DNA of 64,000 bases from Thereva unica (GCA_949987705.1 OX465286.1:7913445-7977444); one strand, 5' to 3'; counted from the stretch's first letter, positions 49,905 to 62,049 are shown. Made by a program: numbers and translations. The notes: generated from the letters alone by a model not told the origin.

Positions 49905-50515
49905 TATCTTCGTGTTGCTGCTGCTGTTTCTGTAGAATTTTTACCTCTTCCTTCGATCAATTCGTTTTTTTATATTTATTTATTATTCTTTTATTTCACT
50001 TTTTAATAGGTTTTTGTTCGTATTTATTTTTTATTTATTTTTATTTTATTTTTTGATTAACCTTCAGGTCTTGTATCTTCTAAAATGAATTTCTGCACTA
50101 TATATGTATATACATAAAAGAAGATATCGTCTTCACGGCACAAGTAAATAAAACAAAATATAAAAGTAAACGAAATGAAAATGTGAATGGAACATGTGAA
50201 AGCCTGTGCCTGGTTTGGGGTTTATAACAATCAACAGCTTGTGCTTGGACAAAAACTTGGTGGAGAATTACCTGGGCGGCCTTTTGGGTTTTATCGCGGA
50301 GTTAGGAGTTATATTAGTATGGACAGTATGTCTGGTGGTCTTCTAATATATGAACGAAAATTTATTTTAGATTTTCCATTTATGTCAAATTTAAAACAAA
50401 ATTTATGCCTGGCAGAACATTAATTCTCTACTGCTTGAGAATTAATGTTGTTATGCCTTTTGGATATCTGCCGGAATATACTACATATTTTGTGCTGCGG
50501 TTACGGCTTCCCATA
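49305..50515. other. Intergenic DNA with long poly-T run
   Basis: A T run of about 43 nt spans 49859-49903. An ORF of 78 codons at 50187-50423 (plus, starts near MEHVKACAWFGV) has no recognised domain and begins at ATG 50189 or a neighbouring start; I do not call it a gene. The remainder is AT-rich. Confidence 0.45.
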
Positions 50516-53181
50516 TCTTACTAATATTATAAACGTGAATGTTTGTATGTATGTTTGTTACTCTTTCACGCAAAAACTACTGAATGGATTTTAATGAAAC
50601 TTTACAATAATATAGCTCATATATCAGAATAACATATAGGCTATAATTTATAAAAAAATTCAACATGGCCGCCGAAAACTCAAAATGGCCACGCAAATTG
50701 TGTTCCAATTTCAATGAAAGTTGGTATATAGAGGTTTTTAAGGTCGCTAATAACGAATTTGTGGTCAAAACTTATAAATTCAAAATGGCCGTGCCAATAT
50801 GGCCGACGAATTTGCCAATTGTGTTCCGATTCCAATGAAAATCGAAATCTGGCGGATTTTAAGGTTGCAAATAACGAATTTATGATCAAAACTTATAAAT
50901 TCAAAATGGCGGACGAATTTTTCAAATTGTATTCCGATTCCAATGAAAGTGAATATCTAGGGGTTTCTAAGGTTGCAAATAACGAATTTATGATCAAAAC
51001 TTATAAATTCAAAATGGCCGCGCCAATATGGCCGACGAATTTTTCCAATTGTATTCCGATTGCAATGAAAATCGGTATCTGGGGGCTTTTAGGGCAAGCA
51101 ACGAATTTATGATCAAAGCTTATAAATTCAAAATTGCGGGTCCAATATGACGCACGAATTTTCCCAAGCCACATTCTGAAATGTAGTAAATTTCTAAAAT
51201 TCCCTCTAACCAGTATAGAAACAGTAAAAACGGTAGAAAGAGTCGAAGTTTGCAAATTTGTGCGCCCCTACATTGTCATCACGAGGTTAAACGATGTCAT
51301 CTATCGCTTCCAAAAAGTTCGATCGGAAAAAACGGGACCTGGAGGAAGCTGTGTTCGGGACGAATACTGAGTAAGAAGGGAGCAGTGTAACGGCTAACCG
51401 AAAAGAGAAAGTTAAAATTCCAATTCACCGAGAAGTTACATGTTTAGATGCATCTACTTGAATACATAACGCTGTTCTAATTGAATCACCGATAAGATTG
51501 GGAAGAGGGAATTTTTTTCCAGATTTATTGTTTTTTTTCCTACCGCGTACAACGCACACATAATTTTTTTTTTTATTTAAAAGCCTTGCAACGCACACAG
51601 GTTTTTTGCTATAGGCTATCTTACTAATATTATAAACGCGAATGTTTGTATGGATGTTTGTTACTCTTTCAAGCAAAAACTACTGAATAGATTTTAATGA
51701 AACTTTACAATAATATAGCTCATACTTCAGAATAACATTATAGGCTATCTCGAAACCTTCGGGTAGCTGTAGTGTACTGATATAGAAAAATCCGAAACTT
51801 TTGTATGGGAGGTACTCTTCAAATTTCTGCTAAAGAAGTCAGATCCATTTTGTTTTGGTTTTTTTCCGAAAAAAATACGATTTCCAAAGTTTCAGATCGA
51901 TCGGAGTTTATTTACGGATAGTTGCCGTACAATTTTGTTGAAAAAATCAGATTTATCGCGAAGGACGCGGTTCTTTGAACTTGGATTGAAGTAACTTCGG
52001 CTGCATGTGCCTGATTTTAGCAATGTATGGCTTAAATGAAAGGTCTCGAAACCAAAAAGACGACAAATTCAATAATCAGATGTTCGTCGCTTTTTATTTT
52101 TGAGCTATGGTACCTGGAAATTTGCATAGATTTCAAGGTGCTTGATTTTTCAACATACAATAATTTTGCATGGGATATATTTTTTTTCATATTTCTTACG
52201 GAAAAATTACTCTTTATCATGCCGTTAAATGTTTGAAAAGTTCGCCCAATGTTGCCAAACGTTGCTTATTGAACGTATTAACTGTCTCCATTCATAGTGT
52301 GAAGTGTGACATCATCGGGAATTGCATCAACGCTACTTGATGATGGATGTTTAGTGTATTGAGCACCCAAGTTCCTATTGAATTTGAACCAGAGAGAAAC
52401 ACCTACATGTAACATCAGTAAAAACTCCCGTATTGCCACATCCGTGCAAAATTATTATTTTGGAGCGAATGCACCATGGCCTATAAAAAATAGGTCGAAG
52501 CGCATGACAGGGCTTTTCAAGATTTCCGAGGAAAACCTAATCCATGGTAGGCGCTCTGACACTACTTGCTCAACTTTGCGTGGTATACTTCGATCAAAGC
52601 CTGCAAATGAGCTGAACGGATGCATGCTTGAAAGCATCACATCTATGGAACAGTATTGAAAAAACCAACTTTTGGTCGTTTCAAATAGCGAAATTTCAAT
52701 CGATAGCATCGATATTATTCGGAATCAAAAATACGAAAATGGCTCCTACTGTATATTAAAATTCTTATCACCTCAACTGCAACATAAACGGAAGCTATAG
52801 CGCGTACCAAAAGAATTGGAAATATAAACACTGGCGGCGAACTGACAATTTCACACCCATTAAAATTTCGTGTATGGATAAAGTTCAAGCGGACGTGCAT
52901 TGTAATTTCTTCTTCGAAATTCATTTACGGGCAAAAACACTCCCTCATAGCATCTGACCACGACAAGAGTGGCAGTGAGACCGCTGAATTGTGATTAGGG
53001 ATATAAATGAGCAAGTGATTTGGGTTTTTAAACGAACGGAGTTACACTTTTCTTTACGAATGTACTTGCATCCCGGGATTTGAGACTCTCAGTGCCCATC
53101 GATTTTGAGATTCCCAATTGTTTTGGCGCACGCCATACTATTGGCTTATTTGTGCAGCGAGGCGCACAGGGTTCCAGCTAG
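50516..53181 (+). mobile_element. Helitron-like non-autonomous element
   Basis: The left end TCTTACTAATATTATAAACG, followed by TTACTCTTTCACGCAAAAAC and GAATGGATTTTAATGAAAC, is the widespread 5' sequence of an insect Helitron family. A second such 5' end begins at 51619. The right end TTCCAGCTAG at 53181 is preceded by a short hairpin (GTGCAGCGAGGCGCAC, 53151-53166) and followed by T, as in Helitrons. No Rep/helicase frame is present, so it is either one element with a duplicated head or two tandem elements. Confidence 0.7.
50668..51175. repeat. Minisatellite, unit 105-123 bp, about 4 copies
   Basis: Direct repeats share ACTTATAAATTCAAAATGGC, GCCGACGAATTTTTCCAATT and GGTTGCAAATAACGAATTTA. They lie inside the Helitron-like element just after its 5' end. 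Confidence 0.9.
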
Positions 53182-53194
53182 TATATATATATAA

Positions 53195-53385
53195 AGGCGC
53201 TTCCACACCAAGGAAACATTGTGAAAGAAACAAATGTAAAGCAGATTTTTTTTTTATAAAAGAAATGTTTTCCAAAGTTTCTAAAATGTTTTCAATATGT
53301 TTGAAAAACGTTTTTGAAACATTTGAAGAACTAATGTACAAGAAATGAGGAAACAAATTTGTTTCTGATTTGTTTCAGTGCTGTA
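53195..53385. mobile_element. MITE, TIR with CCACACCAAGGAAACA
   Basis: GCGCTTCCACACCAAGGAAA at the left, and the inverse-type TTTGTTTCTGATTTGTTTC inside. Related to 58080-59045. The right end is unclear. Confidence 0.5.
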
Positions 53386-53455
53386 AAGTTAATTCGCCTG
53401 ATCACGCGGCACTATTTTCTGCTTGTTACGTAGTAATGAACATTTCTGCTAAAAA

Positions 53456-53720
53456 AAAAAATAAAAAGAGAAGATTAACTGCTCTACTTAAAGTGGTAAT
53501 ATGGTCTATGCAGGAGCATTCCTTTCTGAATGCAGCTCGCTGTCTTCTAAGCGTTCGGTCTATTGTCTCTCTTATCCTAGATAGTAATATATGGGACACA
53601 ATTTTGCCCATAGATACCCCTCCAGTTGTCATATTGTTAGGCCCCCCCCCCTTCTTTGGATTTTGACTATGATACCTTTCGCCCAATCCTCCGGAAAGTT
53701 ACAGGTGTTCCATGCTATTC
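53456..53720 (-). pseudogene. LINE reverse transcriptase scrap
   Basis: Minus-strand GKIVSHILLSRIRETIDRTL and RRQRAAFRKECSCIDHITTL correspond to RT motifs 1-2 ('LLERIRE-VD--LR-EQAGFRKGRSC-DQI'). Only this portion remains. Confidence 0.7.
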
Positions 53721-53814
53721 CCAGGATTGAATGTATCGCATCTCACTATTAATTAGGCTTATGTCAGTTTCCAGCAATTCTGGCCCTATGTCATATTTTC
53801 CAGCACCTATTTTT

Positions 53815-54085
53815 TTTATGCGGCAGTGCTAAGCTCAGGAGTCACCCTTTGTACTACTAGTCCGTCATGTCATTTGTCACGTCATGGTGCAATGTCTAGC
53901 AGTAAGCTTAGTACGTGGGGGAAGGGAGTGGGGGGAATAGGTTAAGGGTTAAAAGGTACGGGGGGCGCGAGTGAAGAAGGTGGCGATGAACCCTGCGTTT
54001 GAACTCTTGGATGTTGTAGGAGCTCGGAAATACTGACTGTGAGAGATTATTCCACAGTCGAGTTGTTCTATTAACAAACGAATTC
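53815..54085 (-). pseudogene. Jockey/CR1-like LINE 3' end
   Basis: Encodes DMNSFVNRTTRLWNNLSQSV and NIQEFKRRVHRHLL and has the full 3' UTR to a poly-A stretch at 53811-53818. The 3' UTR here carries the uninterrupted TA target used by the 21-bp-repeat transposon at 3523. Confidence 0.85.
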
Positions 54086-54237
54086 ATATCTATGTATATC
54101 ATTGACCATTGCATGACTTGCGGTTGCTATTTTTGTGTCTTAGATGGTGCCACGAGTGGTGATTCTTATTTGCTGTGCATTGTTAAGTTTTCATATATAA
54201 AAATGAAGCATTCTTTAGGTTATGCTTTTTAGTAGAA

Positions 54238-56532
54238 TACCCGACTAGAATTTCTTGGTTCGGTCCGGATGAGGTTAGCCTAATTTGACTGTTAGGCCCT
54301 AATGTTGAAACCTAATAAGGCCCAGAAGAAAAGTGTAACGCTTTTCACCTATTACCGCCGAACTAGAAAATCCTTATGAGGGCCATATCAGGCAAAAATG
54401 GATAGGGTCATATAATGCGTACCTATCGTTTATTATGTAAGGCTTGCGGATAGATCATTGGCAGTTTTTCCCCATTTCGAGGTATCGTGGCTTAATAGAC
54501 GCTGGTAAGAATAACTCAGGGCAACTGTTTCCGCCCTATGTCCCATGAGGGATTAAAGGGGCACAAAGAAGAAAGAAGAATAACTCACCTCACCAGTAAA
54601 ACTTGACAAAAACTCAGGAAAACTAAAGTATTTTTTTTTCTCTTTTTCTTAATAATAAAAAAATGAAAAACCCCGAATACAGAAGTCACGACTATATAGT
54701 AGCCCAGTCACTTTATACAAAAAAAAGGGTCAAACCCTGTCCTATACGAGAGGTTCATCTTTAAAGTGACTGGGCTATAGCCACCAATTTATTAAACCAG
54801 AGACATTAGAAAGTCTGATGGCGATTAAGCACATTTTGTTACTTAACCATAGTAGTTTGGTTTTACATGTGAATTATATCATGAAGGGAAAAATTTCAAT
54901 CAAATTTCATCAATATATGTACATGGGCCTCATAAGGAATTACTCAATAATACCTAACGGGGTAAACACCTTCTTTCCCAAATAAGGCCCTTGTAAGATT
55001 TCTCTAATGAAAACCTAATCTTAGAGTGCATGCGGAGTGCCTCATGTATTTTGTATGAGGCCCTCGTAAGGTATTCATAAAACAAATTTAATTTTGGTAT
55101 ATCTTAGGGGTCGTCCATAAATTACGTGAGGTGATTTTTGCGATTTTTCGACCTCCCCTCCCCCCTTGGTGAGATATCGTGAGATTTGTCCCGACCCCCT
55201 CCCTCCCCCCTAATCTCACGTGAGATTTTTAAATTTTTATAAAATCCATAGTATTTACATTGAAAATACGAAATTGCGGTCGTAACCACAGAGTTTTAAT
55301 ATATAAAACTGCAGGAAAGGCCCTCGCGTATAAAATCCGTGTACGTAACCGTAGTAAAATCTAGTGAAAGGTGTGTAAAAGGTTCATCTGTATGAATGGG
55401 GGGAGTTTGGGTGCAAGATTTTATTTGAGATAAGTGATAATTCGGATTGCTTGCCCTCCTCGCTTTTCCGCTTGTGGTGGACACACAACTACCAAAACGT
55501 GAGCACTCACCCAACATTTCATTACGCTAAAATTCGGCATGTGCTTTCTTGTAGCATTAAATTCTAATCGCCTTTTCGCGGTTCAGTATTACTTGGCTCG
55601 TACTCTGCAGCATTCGATGAGTCGCGCGTTTGACTAGCCTTTAGAGGCTAAACAATCGAGTAATTTTTTTGTGTGTCCTACCTTACCCACATCTTAAGGG
55701 CCCAATTTACACATAGTTCGCCGGCAGGCCGTGGCCTGAAAGTTTTAGCCTTGAGGCCAAGTATTACCATACAATCACCGGCCGCCAACTGTATGGCCTG
55801 AAGTTCAAGAATGCCTACAGCTCAAGAAAGCTGACAAAAATCGGATTTATCGTCAGTTCGGGCCTGAAGATCTGAGCTTCTATTCACTCTCGAGCCGGCG
55901 CGAGCTAAGCGTGAAAACCATCCACACTCGCGTTTTCGCTTGTTTGCGGGTGTTCACGGCGCGGCGTGAGGCTGGAGCCGCCTTGAAGCTTTCGTTGAGA
56001 CCATGAACATTTTTGCGCTTGAATTAATAACCTGCTATGTTAAGCAGTCGTTTTCACCTGTGTGTCTGTAGAGAATCATGATTTCATCTGCATGCCACGG
56101 CCTGTCTGGCGGGTACCTGAAGTATCATCCCTCAGTTAGACTGAGTCAAGCTTAGTCGTGCTGGTCGACCTGGTCTGACAGGCCACTGCCTACCGGCGGC
56201 CTGTAAGTGAATGGAGGTCTTTAGTGGAGAAACATGTTTTACTTAATTTAACCCAGTTTTCTCGGCATTTTACACTGTTTCTTTAAAACAAAAAAAATTA
56301 CGTGATATATGCCGAGACCCCCCCTCTCCCCCACGTGACATTTGGTGAAATTCGGCTCGACCCCCTCCCTCCACTAAACGCCTCACGTAATTTATGGACG
56401 ACCCCCTTATACTGCCCTATGAGGGCCACATGAGGTGTACATGAGGCAAGTCTAATCTGGTATACCGAACTTTTACCTCACGAGGCCCGTACATAACTTT
56501 AGGCATGCCTTACATTGAATTCTAGTCGGGTA
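54238..56532. mobile_element. TIR element, ends TACCCGACTAGAATT
   Basis: Left TACCCGACTAGAATTTC, right inverse TACCCGACTAGAATTC. The interior has repeated TAAGGCCC / GAGGCCC motifs. A 1.3-kb element (55107-56406) is nested within, and a palindromic piece (AAAGTGACTGGGCTA) sits at 54697-54782. The element itself is about 1 kb and non-coding. Confidence 0.75.
55107..56406. mobile_element. GGTCGTCC TIR element, reference 1.3-kb copy
   Basis: Ends GGGGTCGTCCATAAATTACG and exact inverse, with TTA on both sides (55104-55106 and 56407-56409; one extra C at the right). Subterminal C-rich runs. No transposase motif in any frame. Partial copies are at 32756-33230, 36669-38106, 48535-49304 and 63770-63935. 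Confidence 0.9.
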
Positions 56533-56869
56533 CTTTCTTCTTTTTACAATTGAAAAAAACTCCAATTTATTATTACATTGAATAAATGAACCCAAGTTCA
56601 ATGTGATTTTTCTAAAATGAATGACATTTCTTTCACTTATGCCTACCCTAAGCTTTGGCTTAAGTAGCCAAATTTTGTCTCTCAGTTCAAGTCAATTTTG
56701 AACCAAGTTCAACCCTTGAACCACTCTACTGTGAAACAGCAAAATAAGTTGAGCAAAAGCTTAAGTGAACACTGTGAAACCGGGCACAAGTGACCTTAAG
56801 ATCGATGCTCTTAGCGATTTTAGAAATTATATGCGAATTTCTTCTAATGATTTTGTAAGTATTTTGCGA

Positions 56870-58004
56870 ATTTAATAGGCATATGACTCAATAAACAGAG
56901 AGTGGCTATACGAGATCTTATCGGAAATAGGACTGCCCCCTAAAAGTTGGTACAACTGATCAAATGCGCCACAAATAGCTTACTAGCGAAAGTAAAGATC
57001 CAAAATGTTATAACAGAGGAGTTCGAAGTACGTCAAGGGCTTAGACAAGGAGATGGGCTGGCCCCCATGCTTTTCAACCTGGCCCTAGAATGGGTGATAA
57101 GGAAAACGTCAGTCCAGAGAAGTGCATCAATTGCTACCCAGTCGGTACAATTACTTGGATATGCGGATGACGTGAACATCGTGGGAAGGTCCTTTTTGGC
57201 AGCAAAAGAAGTCTATGTCGAATTAAAAGAGGCGTCTAAGGACATAGGCCTAAAAATAAACGAAGAAAAAACGAAGGTGATGCAACAATCCAGACCAGGA
57301 AGATTTAGAATGGGAAGAAATATAATCATCGACGAACATAACCTAGAAGTAGTCGATAAAACAGTCTACCTTGGGTCTACAATCACAAAAAGAAACGAAG
57401 AAAAAGAAGAAATTACCAGACGAATACTACTGGCTAATAGAGCCTTTTATGCCCAAAAACAAATCCTGCACTCAAGATTTGTGCACAGGAAAACGAAACT
57501 CTCACTCTACAAAACAGTAATACGACCAGTACTGTGTTATGGTAGCGAGACTTGGACTATGACCCAGGACATAGAGGAACGAGTCAACAGGTTTGAGAGG
57601 AAAGTCCTCAGATGCATAATAGGCCCAACGAGAGAGAGGATGGAATATGCCGAAGGAGATACAACAACGAGTTGTATGAAATTTTTGACGACCCACAACT
57701 CTCAACTTTAATAAAAATTAACAAACTGAGACTAGCCAGCCACGTAATCAGGATGGAGGACAATCGTATCCCAAAACGGCTTATAGCCTCAGAAATTTCG
57801 GGAAGTAGGCCAGTAGGTAGACCCAGGAGGAGATGGATAGACTCTGTGACGGCTGACGCCGAGGCAATGCTCAACATCCGGAACTGGAGACATGCTGCAA
57901 GGGACCGTCAAACTTGGAGAAATGCCCTAGAGGAGGCCAAGGCTCGATTCGGGCTGCAGCGCCATTGGATGGATGGCGAATTTAATAGGACCAAAATACA
58001 ATAG
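56870..58004 (+). pseudogene. RTE-like LINE ORF2, 5'-truncated
   Basis: Opens in RT (YDSINREWLYEILSEIGLPP), then VRQGLRQGDGLAPMLFNLAL, QLLGYADDVNIVGRSF (catalytic YADD), KTVYLGSTITKRNEEKEEI, VLCYGSETWTMTQ and FERKVLRCIIGP. A frameshift near 57640 moves to RRRYNNELYEIFDDPQL, RLASHVIRMED, GRPRRRWIDSVTADAEAM. A second frameshift is near 56945. The coding remnant is otherwise good. Related to 21030-22455 but not to the 44464 element. Confidence 0.9.
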
Positions 58005-58079
58005 AAAAATTCATTGTTTCCCCCCCACTTCAAATGGAAAACACTGGGTAAACATTTCTGTTTCCAGAAAATATAAAAA

Positions 58080-59045
58080 ATCACGTACACACCAAAGAAA
58101 CAGTGGCGGGTATTTCTTAAATATTTCAAAAATGTTTCTAAATTGTTTTTGAACATTTTAGAAATATTTAAAAAATGTGTCGGATACAAGTTTGTTTCAA
58201 AATTGTTTATGTTTCATAAATGTTTCTTTGGTGTGTGGTGGTGTGGACCAGTACTGGATTATCCATTAGGCCGGACTAGGCCATGGCCTAGGGCCCCCGA
58301 CGAGTATGGGCCCCCACGAAAATGTGATATGATTTTTTTTAAATACAATTTTTAATTTCAAGTTAATTATTTTTTTTTTTGGTAGGCCATGACGCTATTG
58401 AAACTAAACTGAAATACAATAAGCAATATAGTATACTCAATATACCTTTAGATCAATGGTGGCCGTCTCAAGAGGGCGGATTACCACTTTTTTCACAACA
58501 CCCTCGACATGGGTATCAAATGAGAGGGTATGACAAGTAGAATACAATAAGCAATATAGTATACTCAATATACCGTTAGATCCATGGTGGCCTTCTCAAG
58601 ACCCATGTACCCGTTCTTTGAAACACTTCATCTGTGTAAAATTCATATCTCGAAGAATACCAAGTTAATGGATGGCTTTTAGTGGCTACTATTGGCTGTT
58701 GGGTGCAGCGAGGCGTATCGGGTCTTGAGATGGGCGCCATGGTTCTAACGGTATATTGAGTATACTAAATTGCTTATTGTATTCTATTGGTCAAACTTAA
58801 TATAAAAGCATATTGAATTGAATGCCTCGTAATTTTACAGAAATAATAATTGAAAAATGTCGTACTCAACTAGGGGTGGGGGGGGGGGGGGGGTTGGAGC
58901 AGAGGACTTTAAGGGAGTTTAATTTTACAATTATGTATTAAAAAAGGGCGCCCCAGAATTTGAATGGGCTAGGGCGCCCCTGAATTTGAATGGCCTAGGG
59001 CCCCCATTTGGCTTAATCCGGCACTGGTGTGGACGCTCCTTTCAT
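58080..59045. mobile_element. MITE with CACACCAAAGAAACA ends, interrupted
   Basis: CACACCAAAGAAACAGTGG at 58085, and TGTTTCTTTGGTGTGTGGTG at 58222. Continues as GGTGTGGACGCTCC after the nested hAT-like element. The outer limits are not sharp. Confidence 0.55.
58249..59026. mobile_element. 778-bp hAT-like element with 8-bp duplication
   Basis: Flanked by GTGTGGAC at 58241-58248 and 59027-59034. Ends CAGTACTGGATTATCCATTA and the inverse of CAGTGCCGGATTAAGCCAAA. The core holds three copies (two direct, one inverted) of AATACAATAAGCAATATAGT and an 18-20 nt G run (about 58870-58892). Confidence 0.9.
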
Positions 59046-59299
59046 CATTTTATGTACTTCACAAGTTCTAAGAAAAATATTGCAAGCACTTCGTACACGA
59101 ATCAAAAGCCCTTAAAAATATACATACATACATATATATATATATATTCAGACATGATCTACACGAGTATATATTAGTCGATATCAACAGAATTTTTTTT
59201 AACCCCAAAAAATTGCATTAAATTACTACATGCTGTTTATACATCGGTCTTATTTTTATTTTTACAAAAAAAACAAAAAACAACAACAAACAAACAAAC

Positions 59300-59523
59300 C
59301 ACGGTATTATACAGAAACAGAAACATTACAGAAGGTAATGTAAAAGAGACGACAGCTTCGAATACCGTAAAAAATGGGCGCCTAGTGACGTCAGTCATAA
59401 TGCAGAAACAACAACAACAGCTTTGATTTTATATGGGAAGTGTTCCCCACGTGACGTTGCACTAAAATATCGTATACGATATACAGTCTTTTACACTACC
59501 TTGTGTTTCTGTATATATACCGT
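59300..59523. mobile_element. 224-bp MITE, TIR CACGGTAT-ATACAGAAACA
   Basis: Left CACGGTATTATACAGAAACA, right inverse CACGGTATATATACAGAAAC. Inner inverted motifs are AAGGTAATGTAAAAGA and AAGGTAGTGTAAAAGA. The ends resemble those of 44228-44410. Its right terminus contributes the TATATATA box at 59512. Confidence 0.8.
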
Positions 59524-59548
59524 GAAAAACAAACTAGCTTTCAGTTCT
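59512..59548 (+). promoter_or_regulatory. Candidate core promoter: TATA box plus initiator
   Basis: TATATATA at 59512-59519 and TCAGTTC at 59541-59547. The Inr A (59543) is 31 bp after the start of the TATA box, the standard spacing, and TCAGTT fits the fly initiator consensus. No DPE is evident. The open frame 59934-60039 lies 390 bp downstream. Confidence 0.5.
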
Positions 59549-59933
59549 TCCATCACTTCGTTAATAATTTGAATTTAATCAGAAAGAAGAAAAAAAAAGA
59601 AGAAAAAAAAAGAAAGGAAGACGAGAATCCAAGAAGAAATCAACAGACAACAGACAATCGGTCAAACAGTCGGGTTTAGTATTGCTTCGAGGAAAGGTGT
59701 GAGGTAGTGGGTTTTTGTGTTCGCGTAATACGGTGTGCGGTGTGTTTTCGTCGGTCGTCTTCTATGAACGGAGTATTTCATGATCGACAATTGTTTTTTT
59801 TTTTTTCAATAAACTATTTAGTAACAATTGTAAATACATGTTAAATATCAAATTGATATTTTAAACAAATTTATATAGTATATTGTGTTTGTGTGACAAG
59901 TTGGGGAAAAAACTAACAAAAATCGCAACAACA

Positions 59934-60039
59934 ATGACAACACTAGACAGTACAAATTTCAGCAGACAGCGGCGACCGGCAACGATCGTGTTATCACCAT
60001 CAGTGATAATAATTTCTTTCTTCCTTATTACTAAAAACT
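59934..60039 (+). CDS. Candidate first coding exon of an unknown gene
   Basis: ATG 59934 (context CAACAATGAC) opens a 35-codon frame: MTTLDSTNFSRQRRPATIVL followed by a hydrophobic run SVIIISFFLI, then TKN and a consensus donor GTAAGT at 60040. The shape is a basic segment followed by a membrane or signal-anchor segment, and a donor directly follows. I see no convincing second exon in the remaining 4 kb: splicing to the acceptor before 60221 would give an immediate TGA. The product is unrecognised. Confidence 0.35.
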
Positions 60040-60044
60040 GTAAG

Positions 60045-60692
60045 TACTTTTGCCCTTATTATAACAACAAAAAAAAAAGTGCTTGATCGTCGGTTCTCCT
60101 ATTAAAAATCCCCTGAACTTAACTTGCTTAACTTGCGTGTGGAACTTGCAAGAAAATATACACTGATCGTTTGTTTTTTTTTTTTTTTTGGGAATTTTAC
60201 AATATCGCGAAATTCTTTTTAGGAATTGTTGTTTTTGGAATATTTTCTTGTTGTTGTGTTGTTTCTGGAGGGTTTTTCCATCTAGCCTCAAATCAAAACG
60301 TTGGAGGAGATATTTTCCTAAATAATATAAAATACCGAGAGTCCATTTCTAGTTTAATCTATTTAACACCCACTTTAATTGTCTATTTTCTCTCATTTTT
60401 TATTTTGAACAAAATATAACCGTTTTAAAAAATGGAAATATTTATTATGCATGTCCCCAGAATGAGAAAAAAAAGCAACTTTTAAGGCATTTTTATTGTC
60501 CATATTTTTTCGAAATTTATTATAGCAAATAGAGAATTGTTAGCGCTTTGTGGTCTATAAAAGTTTTTGGTGTATTCATCAAAGGTGTAATTTTTTGAGT
60601 TCAATGACAGGAAGATTATTAATAAATTGTATCTTTTACACATTATTTGATCGTTTAACTTTAATCGTAAACAATAAAGTGCTATAGTTATA
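60045..60692. other. AT-rich DNA, nothing recognised
   Basis: It may be the intron of the candidate gene starting at 59934. No transposon ends were found. Confidence 0.4.
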
Positions 60693-60924
60693 GGCCCCTG
60701 TGCCGAAAGTCGCGTCGTCACGACAAGACAAGTCGTTTCAGTTGGAAAAAGTGACGTTTTAGTCGAATTATGATTTTCAGCACAGAGGCCTAGAATGGAA
60801 GTAGGTACATACTAAGTTGAGTTTAGCGAACTATGCTGAAAATCGTAATTCGATTGAAACGTCACTTTCTTCAACTCAAACGACTTGTCACAAAACACGA
60901 GACTCGACTATCAGCACAGGGGCC
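60693..60924. mobile_element. Palindromic MITE (GTGCTGAAAGTCG family), complete
   Basis: Ends GGCCCCTGTGCCGAAAGTCG and inverse. Arms of about 100 bp surround the spacer AGAATGGAAGTAGGTACATA. Flanks are ATAGTTAT and ATAGTTCA, possibly an 8-bp duplication with two changes. Confidence 0.9.
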
Positions 60925-61139
60925 ATAGTTCACATAAAACACACACACATACAGTACAGTATAAAGTACCTACACAAACCCCAGAAGTTCAAATTCGATG
61001 ATTTTGAGCTTGTGTGCAATTTTATATATTCAGTATTTTTATTCTTTTAATCATTATTATAAATCTTGTCTTAAACTGAGCTATCCTTACTGAATTATAT
61101 CGGGCCGGCGGCAAAAGTGTTTTATATGCACAATTGCGC

Positions 61140-61435
61140 CATCTAGACCTTGGGTATTTCAACATTGAAAATAACTCGTCACAGTTTTTTTGGCCGATTT
61201 CGACAAATATACATGATTCATGAAACGTCACCCTGATGTTAAGGACAAAAATTTTCAAGCTAATTTTACACTCTATGGCCAAGTCAGCAAAATAAAACTG
61301 TTCTCGTTCTCCGAATTTAACGGCGGAACCTCTGTGGGGTTATTTAAGAAGTAAAGTTTATGCGCCAGCAAATCGAAGACCATTGACGAACTCAAAGCTA
61401 ACATACGAGCCGAAAGAGCTGCTATAACCAGTGCC
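61140..61435 (+). pseudogene. mariner-like transposase C-terminal scrap
   Basis: Translation of 61310-61420 with a frameshift reads like EFNGGTSVGLF and KVYAPANRRPLTNSKLT, the degraded 'LWGYLKSKVYANKPKTI-ELK' end of mariner-type transposases. The adjoining CATCTAGACCTTGGGTATTT matches 32050-32080. Confidence 0.6.
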
Positions 61436-61520
61436 GGTCCTAGCCCTTGTTGATGGTGGAGCGAGATTGTCTTTCGGCGCCCTTTGTTCGACGCTTTCAC
61501 TTTACATAAAATTAAACATG

Positions 61521-62037
61521 CCCAGTGGGAAAAAGGAGTGCTCCAAGAGCCATCTTGGAGCGCTCCAAAAGGAGCAGAGAGTGCTCCCGTTGCCATACCC
61601 GTTCTATATTCTTTTTAACATTGCATGTCATTGCGAGGGAGCATACGTTTTTATGCTCCCAAAAAGGCGTTGTTGGAGCATTATAAAAAAGCTTTTTAAA
61701 AAAGAAATATTTATGGGCGCCTGTGGTTATGTGATCCGGTATCGAAAAGCTTTTATTTTGTTTATCTTTTGCAATAATTGCCTTTTTCTTTCCAAGCCCG
61801 AGAGTGGCTTTACCAAAGCAGTCCCCCAACTAAATTCTAACCACTTCTAAAAGCTGCTTGTCCTCCGTATCGAATGAGAGCCGGGCTATTGAGTATGCTA
61901 ATGTCGCATTTTATGGACATGAAGATAATTGCCCGTTTTCTTTTTTCATATAAAATTTATGAAAACTCCAAGAAAGCTCCCTTTAGAGTGCTCCAAGTAC
62001 ACTCCCTTGTGCATCGCTCCCAATTTTTCCCACTGGG
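61521..62037. mobile_element. CCCAGYGGGAAA element, uninterrupted reference copy
   Basis: 517 bp, CCCAGTGGGAAAAAGGAGTG to the inverse. Inner inverted motifs are GGAGTGCTCCAA and AGAGTGCTCCAAG. Non-coding. It supplies the empty sites for insertions at 38261, 44228 and 44464. Confidence 0.9.
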
Positions 62038-62049
62038 TGGTTACATTCA

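Noticed and set aside
49679..49960. Minus-strand frame with a poly-lysine run
   Set aside because: It is the translation of the 43-nt T run at 49859-49903.
60171..60419. Hydrophobic frame as second exon of the candidate gene at 59934
   Set aside because: Joining the donor at 60039 to the acceptor before 60221 creates a TGA at the junction, and the frame has no recognisable domain.
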